In this document: piece after piece, positions 46,604-54,297 of the stretch
Position numbering within the stretch: the first letter of the stretch is position 1
Layout of the letters: each line of letters begins with the position of its first letter
Source of the DNA: an uncultured Opitutaceae bacterium
Lineage (GTDB): Bacteria > Verrucomicrobiota > Verrucomicrobiia > Opitutales > Opitutaceae
Assembly (NCBI GenBank): GCA_951813085.1
Contig: OX638348.1
Span: forward strand, 1,187,627-1,251,626
Length of the DNA: 64,000 bases
Reading direction: 5' to 3'
Notes under the pieces: generated by a model
The model's input: only the letters and a program-made list of their open reading frames with translations
Told to the model about the DNA's origin: nothing
Database searches by the model: none
Program-made: the position numbers and the translations under genes

Positions 46604-47797
46604 TTACCAATTCGTCAGGGCTGCAACCCATAATAAAGACCTCTTCTTTCTCCTTTCTGGTCGGCTCGTAACTTGACGGCAATAATTCAATGGTTCGTTT
46701 GCTTGACATCGTCTAATCCCGTTGGCTATGAAATAGGTGACAACAGTGGCATCAAATCTTCGCTCTGGCCTAAGCATTTTGTCACCTCCGTTTTGTATTA
46801 AGTCTTTTAAAATATCTTTCTCTAAGATTGGCTGATCTAATCGCGGGTGCCTTAAATATTCTCTAACGTTCTTTCCACTTAGAGCAAAGGCTTTATCAGT
46901 TTGTTTTCCCAACGCCATGCCCTTATAGATACCGTTGTAGTCAAAATTCCCTCCGCTCAAAATGTCGTGCATAGACCGGACATGCCTGGCTACCTCACGA
47001 AGATGGCGCGTGACAACTTGAGCGTCGGAAGAGGAGTTGTCTACGGATATCTGCAAAACAGCTGCATCAGACCAAACAAACACGTCGAAACAATGTTCAC
47101 ACAATAAAGGAGACTGACCTTCGGTCTTCCATATCGGTTGGACCAGATAGGGCTTCTGAATACTTATCAACAAATTAAGAGCATTTTGAAGAGAGTTTAC
47201 TAGGGGGCCTTGTAGCGACTTTATTTCTTCAGAATTATCCCACCCGTTAGCAGAAATTTGGTCGTATACAGGTTTAATTGTATTTAAGACTTGATCTCTG
47301 ATTTTCTGGTTCTCTGGCTCCCATAAACTGTTGGCAAGACCCATCATGGCGTAAGCGGTACTTACGGGTCGTAACACTATTTCTGGTCCCCATGCAATTT
47401 CCTCTTTCTTTTGGGTGGTGTTATCGGGAACTACTGTCAGTTTTATTTCTAAGGGCCTCCAATCGCTTTTACCGATTGACACGACTAAATCTATTTTCTC
47501 GACTGCGTTTCGAGACAGCTTTGAGTATGGTTGAAAAATCGATTCAAAGTTGTACCGTGCTGCCGTGCCACCTATTACATCTTCAATACTCCAGTCACTA
47601 TCGCTGGCGGTGATCTTGCCTCCTTCTCGCAGTTTTACAGAGACTGGGGGTATTCGATTAGCTCTCATGTAGAAACATAACGAGAGAGGGAATGTCGAAT
47701 TAAATTGGTTCTTACCCCACAAATCGGCTCCGGTCCGATTTGTGTTTGTATTTGTATTTGTGAAACCATACAGCAAGGGGCCATTATCCGATGACAT
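46604..47797 (-). CDS. HindVP-like type II restriction endonuclease
   Basis: A 397-residue protein matching the HindVP endonuclease family (recognition GRCGYC in HindVP): LLYGFTN, TGADLWGKNQFNSTFPLSLC, NRIPPVSVKL, and the PD-(D/E)xK-type core IDLVVSI ... RPLEIKLTVVPDN, with catalytic D and ExK. The preferred start is ATG 47797; an ATG at 47827 would enlarge the overlap with the methyltransferase gene. The overlap of the two genes (14 bp) fits ordered methyltransferase-then-endonuclease expression. A short TN repeat lies near the N-terminus. The actual recognition sequence needs testing. Confidence 0.8.
   Translation of the reverse strand: MSSDNGPLLYGFTNTNTNTNRTGADLWGKNQFNSTFPLSLCFYMRANRIPPVSVKLREGGKITASDSDWSIEDVIGGTAARYNFESIFQPYSKLSRNAVEKIDLVVSIGKSDWRPLEIKLTVVPDNTTQKKEEIAWGPEIVLRPVSTAYAMMGLANSLWEPENQKIRDQVLNTIKPVYDQISANGWDNSEEIKSLQGPLVNSLQNALNLLISIQKPYLVQPIWKTEGQSPLLCEHCFDVFVWSDAAVLQISVDNSSSDAQVVTRHLREVARHVRSMHDILSGGNFDYNGIYKGMALGKQTDKAFALSGKNVREYLRHPRLDQPILEKDILKDLIQNGGDKMLRPERRFDATVVTYFIANGIRRCQANEPLNYCRQVTSRPERRKKRSLLWVAALTNW
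47739..47763 (-). repeat. Hexanucleotide tandem repeat in the endonuclease gene
   Basis: On the coding strand ACAAAT-type units (ACAAAT, ACAAAT, ACAAAC, ACAAAT) encode Thr-Asn four times after GF. A hexamer keeps the frame when copy number changes. The related proteins as I recall them have only a shorter form of this TN stretch. Confidence 0.8.
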
Positions 47798-48683
47798 TCT
47801 GTAAACCCCTTCCAATAAATTTCGCAAGATTCACGGGGACGGCATTACCTATCATCAATTCTCTGTCTGTCTTGGAGAGGCTATCGGGCCATTTCCAACT
47901 GCGAGGAAATGTCTGTATGCGTGAGCGTTCATCTGAAGTCAAACTCCTCACACTATTGGCAGGAGCACTATCCAGGTGGTTGTGCTTGTAATTTGGAGGA
48001 ACGGGCCTGTTTACTCCGCGAATAGTAGGCGAAGGTTCATATATTGTGAAAATGGCCCTGCGTGAATAATTTCGCGGGTGTCGATAGTAAAACTCAATAA
48101 GTATTTCATTTTTTAGATAGCTCTTAACGGTAAGAGGTTGTGATGCTTCATGATTAATAAACCAAGAGGACAGAGACTCTTCAAGGTTACCCTTGTCGCC
48201 TAACCAAGCCAGCATAAAAAACCTTTTACGCTTCTGCGGCACCCCACAAAGCGAAGCATCAAAAACCCGCTCGTAGATGCTGTATCCTGCCTGTTGTAGT
48301 GTCTCGCGAGCATTCGCGTAAGAATTACTTAGCCTCACCCGGGGGACGTTCTCCATAAGTGCAAAAGGGGGACGGACTGACGCTACAATAGTCGCATATA
48401 CACCGGTTAGGGAGGCCTTGTCACTTTCAATGCGCCGACCCGCTGTAGAAAAGTCTTGGCAAGGTGGTCCGCCCACAATCATATCCGGCTTGTGGGCGGA
48501 TATCTCAGCTACCGCCGTTTGCACATCAGATAAATCCATGCACATACAATTATGTCGCAAATTTTTCCGGTACGCATCGACTGCAATTGGCCAGTTATCA
48601 TAAGCTGAGACAATCTCAAAACCACTAGACGCTAACCCTCTACTGAGGCCGCCAACTCCGCAAAACAGATCAACAATACGCAT
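47784..48683 (-). CDS. DNA (cytosine-5-)-methyltransferase of the R-M cassette
   Basis: A 299-residue C5-cytosine methyltransferase with the conserved motifs in order: I (DLFCGVGGLSRG), IV with catalytic Cys (VGGPPCQDFS), VI (ALMENVPRV), VIII (CGVPQKRKRFFML), IX (SERSRIQTFP) and X (MIGNAVPVNLAKFIG). The region between VIII and IX is the target-recognition domain. It should protect host DNA against the adjacent endonuclease. Its ATG overlaps the stop of the remnant transposase gene (TAATG), so translation is likely coupled to that gene, and its stop overlaps the endonuclease start. Confidence 0.93.
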   Translation of the reverse strand: MRIVDLFCGVGGLSRGLASSGFEIVSAYDNWPIAVDAYRKNLRHNCMCMDLSDVQTAVAEISAHKPDMIVGGPPCQDFSTAGRRIESDKASLTGVYATIVASVRPPFALMENVPRVRLSNSYANARETLQQAGYSIYERVFDASLCGVPQKRKRFFMLAWLGDKGNLEESLSSWFINHEASQPLTVKSYLKNEILIEFYYRHPRNYSRRAIFTIYEPSPTIRGVNRPVPPNYKHNHLDSAPANSVRSLTSDERSRIQTFPRSWKWPDSLSKTDRELMIGNAVPVNLAKFIGRGLQNVIG

Positions 48684-49015
48684 TACGATCTTGCTCCGGA
48701 AGACAACCCGTTATCAGTCACCAGATCAGCATATTTCAGTCGTTTGTGGTCAAACCCTCTGCCTTGCATCACCGTGCCGACCTTTACGCTGAATCGTTCT
48801 TTAGCGCAGCTCTTTTCTTTGCATCGGTAAGGCATGGTTTTGTGCTTTGTTCCAGACTTGACATCGATAGACCCACAATGCGGGCAAGCGGGGGTACCGC
48901 CCCATCGCTTCTCCGCAAACCACTTTTCGGCAGTGGTATTGTCAGGAAACATCCTGAACAATTCCGCTAACGTGATCCCTTTTCTGTCTGCTTTCCCCGG
49001 TGCCTTCTTGCTCAT
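48683..49015 (-). CDS. Internally deleted IS1595-family transposase
   Basis: A 110-residue protein keeping the IS1595/ISXO2 N-terminus (GKADRKGITLAELFRMFPD, EKWFAEKRWGGTPACPHCGS), a zinc ribbon with CPHC and a downstream CKEKSC, and SVKVGTVMQ, then joined in frame to the family's last residues (KRLKYADLVTDNGLSSGARS). About 190 residues with the whole DDE core and the IS-binding helical middle are missing. The start is 69 bp inside the right terminal repeat. It cannot transpose the element but might still bind the ends through its ribbon. Its stop overlaps the methyltransferase start (TAATG). Confidence 0.82.
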   Translation of the reverse strand: MSKKAPGKADRKGITLAELFRMFPDNTTAEKWFAEKRWGGTPACPHCGSIDVKSGTKHKTMPYRCKEKSCAKERFSVKVGTVMQGRGFDHKRLKYADLVTDNGLSSGARS

Positions 49016-49083
49016 AATCGTTGTCTCTCTCTACGTCTTATCACCTACAATAGTGCCGAACGCTGACAGCCGTGTAAACATAT

Positions 49084-49108
49084 TTCGGCACTAAGGTATA
49101 TAATTCCC
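49084..49108. repeat. Terminal inverted repeat, right
   Basis: Perfect 25-bp inverted copy of 46499-46523, ending TATAATTCCC at the insertion point. Confidence 0.95.
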
Positions 49109-49116
49109 TTTTTAAT
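49109..49116. repeat. Target-site duplication, right copy
   Basis: tttttaat, the second copy of the 8-bp duplication flanking the transposon, encoding (on the minus strand) part of the SIKK segment of NhaC. Confidence 0.95.
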
Positions 49117-49908
49117 GGATCCGTAAACTACGATTGCTACGGGAATCAGCAACAAGATGCTAAAATTGAACAAACCGCTAATTCCCATCAAACTTGTATC
49201 TGTCTGGGCGATGGCTTCTGCTCCGTTCGCCTCGACTGGATACACAAATCCTAAAACGAAATAGAGTACGCTGGCGATCAGAGCGGAGGGCATAGTGGTG
49301 TACATCATGGACTGAATGTGGTCCCAGAGCGGTACCTCCGCTGCGAGCGCGGCCACGTTGGTCGTGTCTGACAAGGGAGACATCTTATCGCCGAAAAATA
49401 CGCCTCCGATGATCGCGCCTGCAGTAATAGCGAGATCGGCGTTGATGGTGGCTGCGACTCCAATCAAGACAATGCCTACCGTTCCGACTGATCCCCATGA
49501 CGTTCCTGTGCACGTCGAGAAAACGGCTGCGACCAGAAACGAGATCACATATATGTATTCAGGATTGATGATCTTGATGCCATAGTAGATCAACATGGGA
49601 ATCGTTCCGGATACAATCCAGCTACCGATGATCATTCCAATAGTGAATAGAATTAGGATTGCGGGAAACGCTTTGGATAGCTTCTTAACGATCGAGCTCT
49701 GCACTTCATCCCAGGTAAGCCCGAGCCAAGCGAGTTGACCGATGGCGATCACGGCAGCGGTCAAGAAGACTATCTCGAGGGGGAAAGGGTCGAGCCCCTG
49801 CGCATGCGGTCGTATAATGAGTCCGTAGGCTAGGATGGTGACGAGACCAGCCACTGGAAAAAGAGCCTGAAGAAATGAGCTGGGTTTTTTCGAGGGAGAA
49901 CGAGGCAT
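49109..49908 (-). pseudogene. nhaC: Na+/H+ antiporter (NhaC family), 5' part, interrupted by transposon
   Basis: The first 267 codons of an NhaC-family sodium/proton antiporter: about seven membrane helices (FLQALFPVAGLVTILAYGLII; FPAILILFTIGMIIGSWIVS; IYVISFLVAAVFSTCTGTSWG; AGAIIGGVFFGDKMSPLSDTTN), including the conserved DKMSPLSDTTN and GTSWG ion-path segments. The frame is broken at GSIKK by the transposon; the rest lies at 46055-46498. An intact antiporter cannot be made. Confidence 0.87.
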
Positions 49909-49998
49909 CTAGAATGCTTCATAGCGGCTTCATCCGAGGAAGCGCAGCAAAATATAGTTGAATTTCCTTTGGTGGCGTTAGAGGACGCAGCGACAAAG

Positions 49999-51438
49999 CT
50001 ATTTTCGTTCCCAGGTATACGTGTCGAGATCGAACGTATAGGCGTTTTTGCTTGGAGTGGTGTTCGCGTATTCGCTGGGCAACCACGCTTTGAGCTCAGG
50101 AATGAGATAGTCGTACTTTTCGGCTAAGTTCGTCCACTCGTTCGGGTCGCTAGCATGATCATAAAGTTCTTCGCCGCCCTTTTCATAGCGAATATAGCGC
50201 CAGTCCTTCGTTCGAATGGCTGTATTGCCTTTGAGAAAATCAATGATGGCGGGATGATCCCAATTTTGATTCGGCTGTTTTAGTAAGGGGCCAATATCGA
50301 CGCCGTCGAGCCCTTCAGGTACAGGCAAGCCGCACAAATTGGTTAGAGTGGGATAGAGGCAGGTTAAGTCGACGGGATTATCTGTGCTCGAGCCTGGTTT
50401 GGTGACGCCGGGAGCTACCACGATGAAGGGAACATGGGTTGATCGCTCCCAAAGCGTATTTTTCGCATAGTGGTCTTTTTCCCCGAAAGCGTATCCATGG
50501 TCAGACCAGAATACGATGATAGCGTTGCCCGCATATCCGCTGGCATCGAAGGCTTGCATAAGTTCGCCTAAGAGCGCATCTGCATGCGAAATGCTCGCCA
50601 TGTATGATTCTAACGCATTCAGCAGCTCGCCGGACTCTTCGATCATCCTCAGATCTTCACGACGTAACGCAGCCATGATTTGCCCTCCTTCCGGGATATC
50701 GTCCAGGTCGCCCGGCTTGTTTACTGGCAGCTTGACCTGATCCCTTGGTAGAGCATCGAAGTACTTCGTAGGCGCGTAAAAGGGAAGGTGAGGTTGAAAG
50801 AGCCCCACGGCGAGGAAGAATGGCTTTTCATGCTTCTTCTTCAGAAACTCGCTAGCCCACCGCACGGTTAGAGCGTCACCCATCTCTTCGTCTTCTGCCT
50901 CCATGGGCCCCCAGTCGAGAGAGTCGTTTGGGTGGCGCGGCATATCGGTAAGGAAGCGACGGTCTTCTCCTCGACGCTTAAAATAGCCGACTATTAGATC
51001 CTTGTCCTGAATGAGATCGAAATACTCGTCCCATTGATCCGGCGGATTGAATCCGGGAGTATGGTGGTGCACCTTGCCTCCTCCAGCGGCATAGTAGCCA
51101 TGCTCCTTGAAATAGTGCGGAAGTGTCAGCATTTCTGGATACGCGGGGCGCCACCAGTGGCTATTGCTGTAGAGTCCAGTGGTAGAAGCGCGTTTCCCAG
51201 TTAATATGGCGGCTCGGCTGGGGGCGCATTTCGGGCTGGGAGCGTGAGCGTTCGTAAACAACAAACCTCGTTCAGCCAGCGCGTCGATGTTGGGCGTGGG
51301 GACTCGATCTGAGCCGAGGCAGCCCACCCAGTCGTTCATGTCATCGACGGAAATGAAGAGCACGTTTGGCGGGGCGCCCCAAGCTACCGTTTGCGAGGCG
51401 GTCGCGAGAACGGCGAGAGTGATGAATTTTCTCATCAT
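49999..51438 (-). CDS. Sulfatase (iduronate-2-sulfatase-like), secreted
   Basis: A 479-residue S1 sulfatase with signal peptide (KFITLAVLATASQTVAWG), PNVLFISVDDMNDWVG, FGly motif CAPSR (PKCAPSRAAILTGKR), HVPFIVVAPG and FWSDHGYAFGEKDHY metal segment. The VDDMNDWVG and PHLPFYAPTKYFDAL segments mark the iduronate-2-sulfatase-like subgroup, acting on sulfated uronic or related sugars. Three bases separate its start from the end of the sialidase gene, so the two form an operon. Confidence 0.94.
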   Translation of the reverse strand: MMRKFITLAVLATASQTVAWGAPPNVLFISVDDMNDWVGCLGSDRVPTPNIDALAERGLLFTNAHAPSPKCAPSRAAILTGKRASTTGLYSNSHWWRPAYPEMLTLPHYFKEHGYYAAGGGKVHHHTPGFNPPDQWDEYFDLIQDKDLIVGYFKRRGEDRRFLTDMPRHPNDSLDWGPMEAEDEEMGDALTVRWASEFLKKKHEKPFFLAVGLFQPHLPFYAPTKYFDALPRDQVKLPVNKPGDLDDIPEGGQIMAALRREDLRMIEESGELLNALESYMASISHADALLGELMQAFDASGYAGNAIIVFWSDHGYAFGEKDHYAKNTLWERSTHVPFIVVAPGVTKPGSSTDNPVDLTCLYPTLTNLCGLPVPEGLDGVDIGPLLKQPNQNWDHPAIIDFLKGNTAIRTKDWRYIRYEKGGEELYDHASDPNEWTNLAEKYDYLIPELKAWLPSEYANTTPSKNAYTFDLDTYTWERK

Positions 51439-51441
51439 CGC

Positions 51442-52554
51442 TTATTTGAAAGATTTGATCGAAAAGCGGGCAAACGCGATATCTTGATTCTTTTCGTAGA
51501 AGAGCCCTACGTTTCCTTTGGGCAGCTTGACGAGCGAAGAATACGCGGATGGCCCTTCATAGATTACGAGTTCCGCTGGCCAGGTCGCTCCGTCGTCCTC
51601 ACTCATTTTAACGGTCATTCGCTCGCGGGGACCTCGTTCGAGGCTCGCTGGAGGACTGGGATTCGAAAAGAGGATACGCTTCTTGTCGTAGCGGATGATG
51701 CTCGCTTGGCAAATCGGGTCGGTAAGCTCGTCATCGTATACGGGACTCGACCAGGTCATCCCTCCATCATCGCTGTAGGAAATCGAGCGATAGCCCGTGT
51801 AAGCCCTTGTTGACGTAGGCAGGCCTTGGGTGCGCATATTCATCATCAATCGACCATCGGACAGCTCTACCACTTGGCTCTCGTTGGTAGTTGGCCTGAT
51901 GGTTTCGCTGACACCCCATGATTCCCCTCCATTGTCGCTAATGAGCGTATGCGATCCCCAATGACCTTCAACGGTGTGATTCGCAGGAATGACTAGACGA
52001 TCTTTGTAGGGGCCTTTTTGTATTTTAATTCCAATGCCAGGCCCGGTAGCGTACCACCACCAATCGGGACGCTTTACCTTCGTGGTGATTTCAGTGGGCG
52101 AGCGCCAAGTGAGTCCATCATCGTCCGAATGCGTTTGAAAGACGCGTCGCGTATCCTTGCTCGTTCCCGCGTGGAGATCCTTGCCGTGATCAGCCGCCCG
52201 GTTCCAGCACATTAGCATAATGATTCGTCCGGTCCATCGATCGACGACTGGACAAGGATTGCCAGCGGTGTCGTCTCCAACATCCCAAACCACCGAAAGA
52301 GGTGACCAAGTCACGCCCTGGTCCGTTGAACGCTTCATTGCCAGATCAATATTTCCGCTATCGCCTCGGTGGTCTTTCCTCGCTTCGCAGAATGCCAACA
52401 AGGTGCCTTTCTTCGATTCGATGATCGAAGGTATGCGGTAGTACGAATAGCCTTCTTCGCCTGACTTGAATAGAATTTGCTCGTCGATTTCTGCTGCGGC
52501 GAAAGATGCTGCCAGCGGAAGAAGCAAAAGGGATAGGGTGAGCTTCGTTTTCAT
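51442..52554 (-). CDS. Sialidase/neuraminidase-like exo-glycosidase (GH33-type)
   Basis: A 370-residue secreted six-blade propeller with a signal peptide (LTLSLLLLPLAASFAAAE), the catalytic arginine motif YRIPSI, acidic ARKDHRGDSGNIDLA, and Asp boxes (SDDDGLTWRS; SDDGGMTWSS; SEDDGATW). The family releases terminal sialic acid or related nonulosonates from glycans. The gene is upstream of a sulfatase in the same operon, so it may act on sulfated sialo-glycans; that is inference. Confidence 0.92.
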   Translation of the reverse strand: MKTKLTLSLLLLPLAASFAAAEIDEQILFKSGEEGYSYYRIPSIIESKKGTLLAFCEARKDHRGDSGNIDLAMKRSTDQGVTWSPLSVVWDVGDDTAGNPCPVVDRWTGRIIMLMCWNRAADHGKDLHAGTSKDTRRVFQTHSDDDGLTWRSPTEITTKVKRPDWWWYATGPGIGIKIQKGPYKDRLVIPANHTVEGHWGSHTLISDNGGESWGVSETIRPTTNESQVVELSDGRLMMNMRTQGLPTSTRAYTGYRSISYSDDGGMTWSSPVYDDELTDPICQASIIRYDKKRILFSNPSPPASLERGPRERMTVKMSEDDGATWPAELVIYEGPSAYSSLVKLPKGNVGLFYEKNQDIAFARFSIKSFK

Positions 52555-52608
52555 GACTTTGGAGTTAAAGTGAGTTTAAGAATCAATTCCTCATGAATGC
52601 AATGCCAT

Positions 52609-54072
52609 TCAATTGCCGGGTAGCGCCCCTTTCCAGCCCGCCTTGAGCTGATCTTGGAGCTGCGTCAGAAGGCTACTGTATTCGGGATTCATGGCAATGT
52701 TGTTCATTTCGTTGGGGTCGTTAGTTTGGTCGTAGAGTTCATGCGCGAGCGCTTTGCCGCTGCTCCATTCGTGCCACTTGACGTATCGGTAACGATCAGT
52801 GCGTATGGCATAGCCCATTACATCCCCTTGTTTCTTATGTCGAATACCCGTATAGTCGCGTGGATATTGATTGAAGGCAGCGGACTTCCATTCTCGATGC
52901 GGATCGTCGAGAAGCGGTTTTAAGCTGATCCCTTCTAGTTCGGGTGAAAGGGGCAATCCGCACAGCTCGGTCAAGGTTGGGTAGAGGTCCACGAGTTCTA
53001 CGAGAGCGTTTGTAGGGTCACCTTTGCTCTTTTGTCCGGGGGTGGAAATGATGAGCGGTACGCGAGCGGCTAGTTCGTAGTTGTTCGCCTTAGCCCAAAG
53101 GCCCTGCTCGCCAAGGTGAAAGCCATGGTCGCTCCAAAAGCACACGACTGTATTATCTCGCAGGTCGAGCGCTTCTAGTGTATCTATAAGGCGTCCTACA
53201 AGCGTATCGATATAGCTGACACAGGCATAGTATCCATGATGCAACTCTTGAATTTTTTCAGGTGAAATCTCATAGAGCTCCTTTGGGATGTCGATATAGC
53301 CTTCGATTTCGTTCCAGGTCCGCAGAGCGAATTCGGGAGCGCCTTCGGGGTGCGTGTTCGTGACGGGGGCAGGGATGCCCGCTCGATCATAAAGGTCCCA
53401 GTATTTTTTTGGAGCAACGAAAGGCAGGTGCGGCTTGCGAAAGCCGACTCCGAGAAAAAAGGGCTGCTGGGATTCTTTAAGCATCTCGAGCTCCTCCTCT
53501 GCAGCATCGCAGACGATGCCATCCCAGAAAGCGCTGTCGGGAACGTCTTCTCCCTCGGTAGCGGCTCGCTTGAGCGTTACAACAGCCCTGTTCTCTGCTG
53601 AGGCATAGCGCCCTTCGTGACCCCTCCCGGAATCGTAGAGCGGTTCTTCGGACCAGGAGGGAGGATCCTTCATGGGCGCTCCACTTCCATGGTAGATTTT
53701 GCCGATTGAACGGGTGTAGTAGCCGTTATTCTTGAAGTGTTGAGGCAGGGTGACGAGGTCTGGGAAGGTTTCGCGAAAGTGTGAATTCAAATCCCAGACT
53801 TTGATCGTATCTGGCCGTCGTCCGGATAGGAGGGACAGGCGCGAAGGACCGCATACGGCAAGCTGACAATAGGCGCGATTGAATTGAGTACCTTGAGCAG
53901 CAAGCCGGTCAATATTCGGGGTGATCGCGATCGGATCGCCATAGGATGCGAGCGCTGGGCGTAGATCGTCGATAGCGATGAAAAGAACGTTCATCGGAGC
54001 GCTTTGCGCAATCGCGCAGGTTGTAAATCCGAATAGGAATGGTATGAGAAATTTGAATATGTAGTGAATCAT
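52609..54072 (-). CDS. Sulfatase (iduronate-2-sulfatase-like), secreted
   Basis: A 487-residue S1 sulfatase: signal peptide (FKFLIPFLFGFTTCAIAQ), MNVLFIAIDDLRPALASYG, FGly motif CGPSR (AVCGPSRLSLLSGRRPDTI), GKIYH, FWSDHGFHLGEQGLWAK. The DDLRP and SGRRPDTIKVWDLN segments mark the iduronate-2-sulfatase group. It lies upstream of the sialidase-sulfatase pair on the same strand with 54 bp between. Confidence 0.94.
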   Translation of the reverse strand: MIHYIFKFLIPFLFGFTTCAIAQSAPMNVLFIAIDDLRPALASYGDPIAITPNIDRLAAQGTQFNRAYCQLAVCGPSRLSLLSGRRPDTIKVWDLNSHFRETFPDLVTLPQHFKNNGYYTRSIGKIYHGSGAPMKDPPSWSEEPLYDSGRGHEGRYASAENRAVVTLKRAATEGEDVPDSAFWDGIVCDAAEEELEMLKESQQPFFLGVGFRKPHLPFVAPKKYWDLYDRAGIPAPVTNTHPEGAPEFALRTWNEIEGYIDIPKELYEISPEKIQELHHGYYACVSYIDTLVGRLIDTLEALDLRDNTVVCFWSDHGFHLGEQGLWAKANNYELAARVPLIISTPGQKSKGDPTNALVELVDLYPTLTELCGLPLSPELEGISLKPLLDDPHREWKSAAFNQYPRDYTGIRHKKQGDVMGYAIRTDRYRYVKWHEWSSGKALAHELYDQTNDPNEMNNIAMNPEYSSLLTQLQDQLKAGWKGALPGN

Positions 54073-54297
54073 TGCGTTTCAACCACCAAGTACACGGAGA
54101 TGCGGAGGGTTAGGTTTTAAAAAAGGATACTGCAGAATTGATCGAGGCTATGCTATCCTGATCCACGGGATCAAAATGATTCCATGGAAGCGATTTGGAA
54201 TGTTCTGTTGGCGATGTATAGAAATAGTGAATGCACCCGAGTAGTGTAGTATTTTACTTTCTTATCAGCTCGATACCTCCGGGGTTGAAAAATAAAT

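Larger units (their letters stand above)
46499..49108. mobile_element. Non-autonomous IS1595-type cassette carrying a type II R-M system
   Basis: A 2610-bp element with perfect 25-bp terminal inverted repeats starting GGGAATTATATACC and an 8-bp duplication (tttttaat), inserted in the middle of nhaC. From its right end inward it contains, all on the minus strand, an internally deleted IS1595 transposase gene, a C5-cytosine methyltransferase and a HindVP-like endonuclease. The transposase lacks its DDE core, so movement would need an intact relative. The cassette looks more AT-rich than its neighbours. By eye I found no GRCGYC (the HindVP site) in it, while neighbouring host DNA has such sites (for example near 8231). 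IS1595 elements are known to carry passenger genes. Confidence 0.92.

Noticed and set aside
46499..49108. Part of a larger defence island
   Set aside because: The terminal repeats and target duplication enclose exactly three genes, and flanking genes are a broken antiporter and sulfatases, with no other defence genes.
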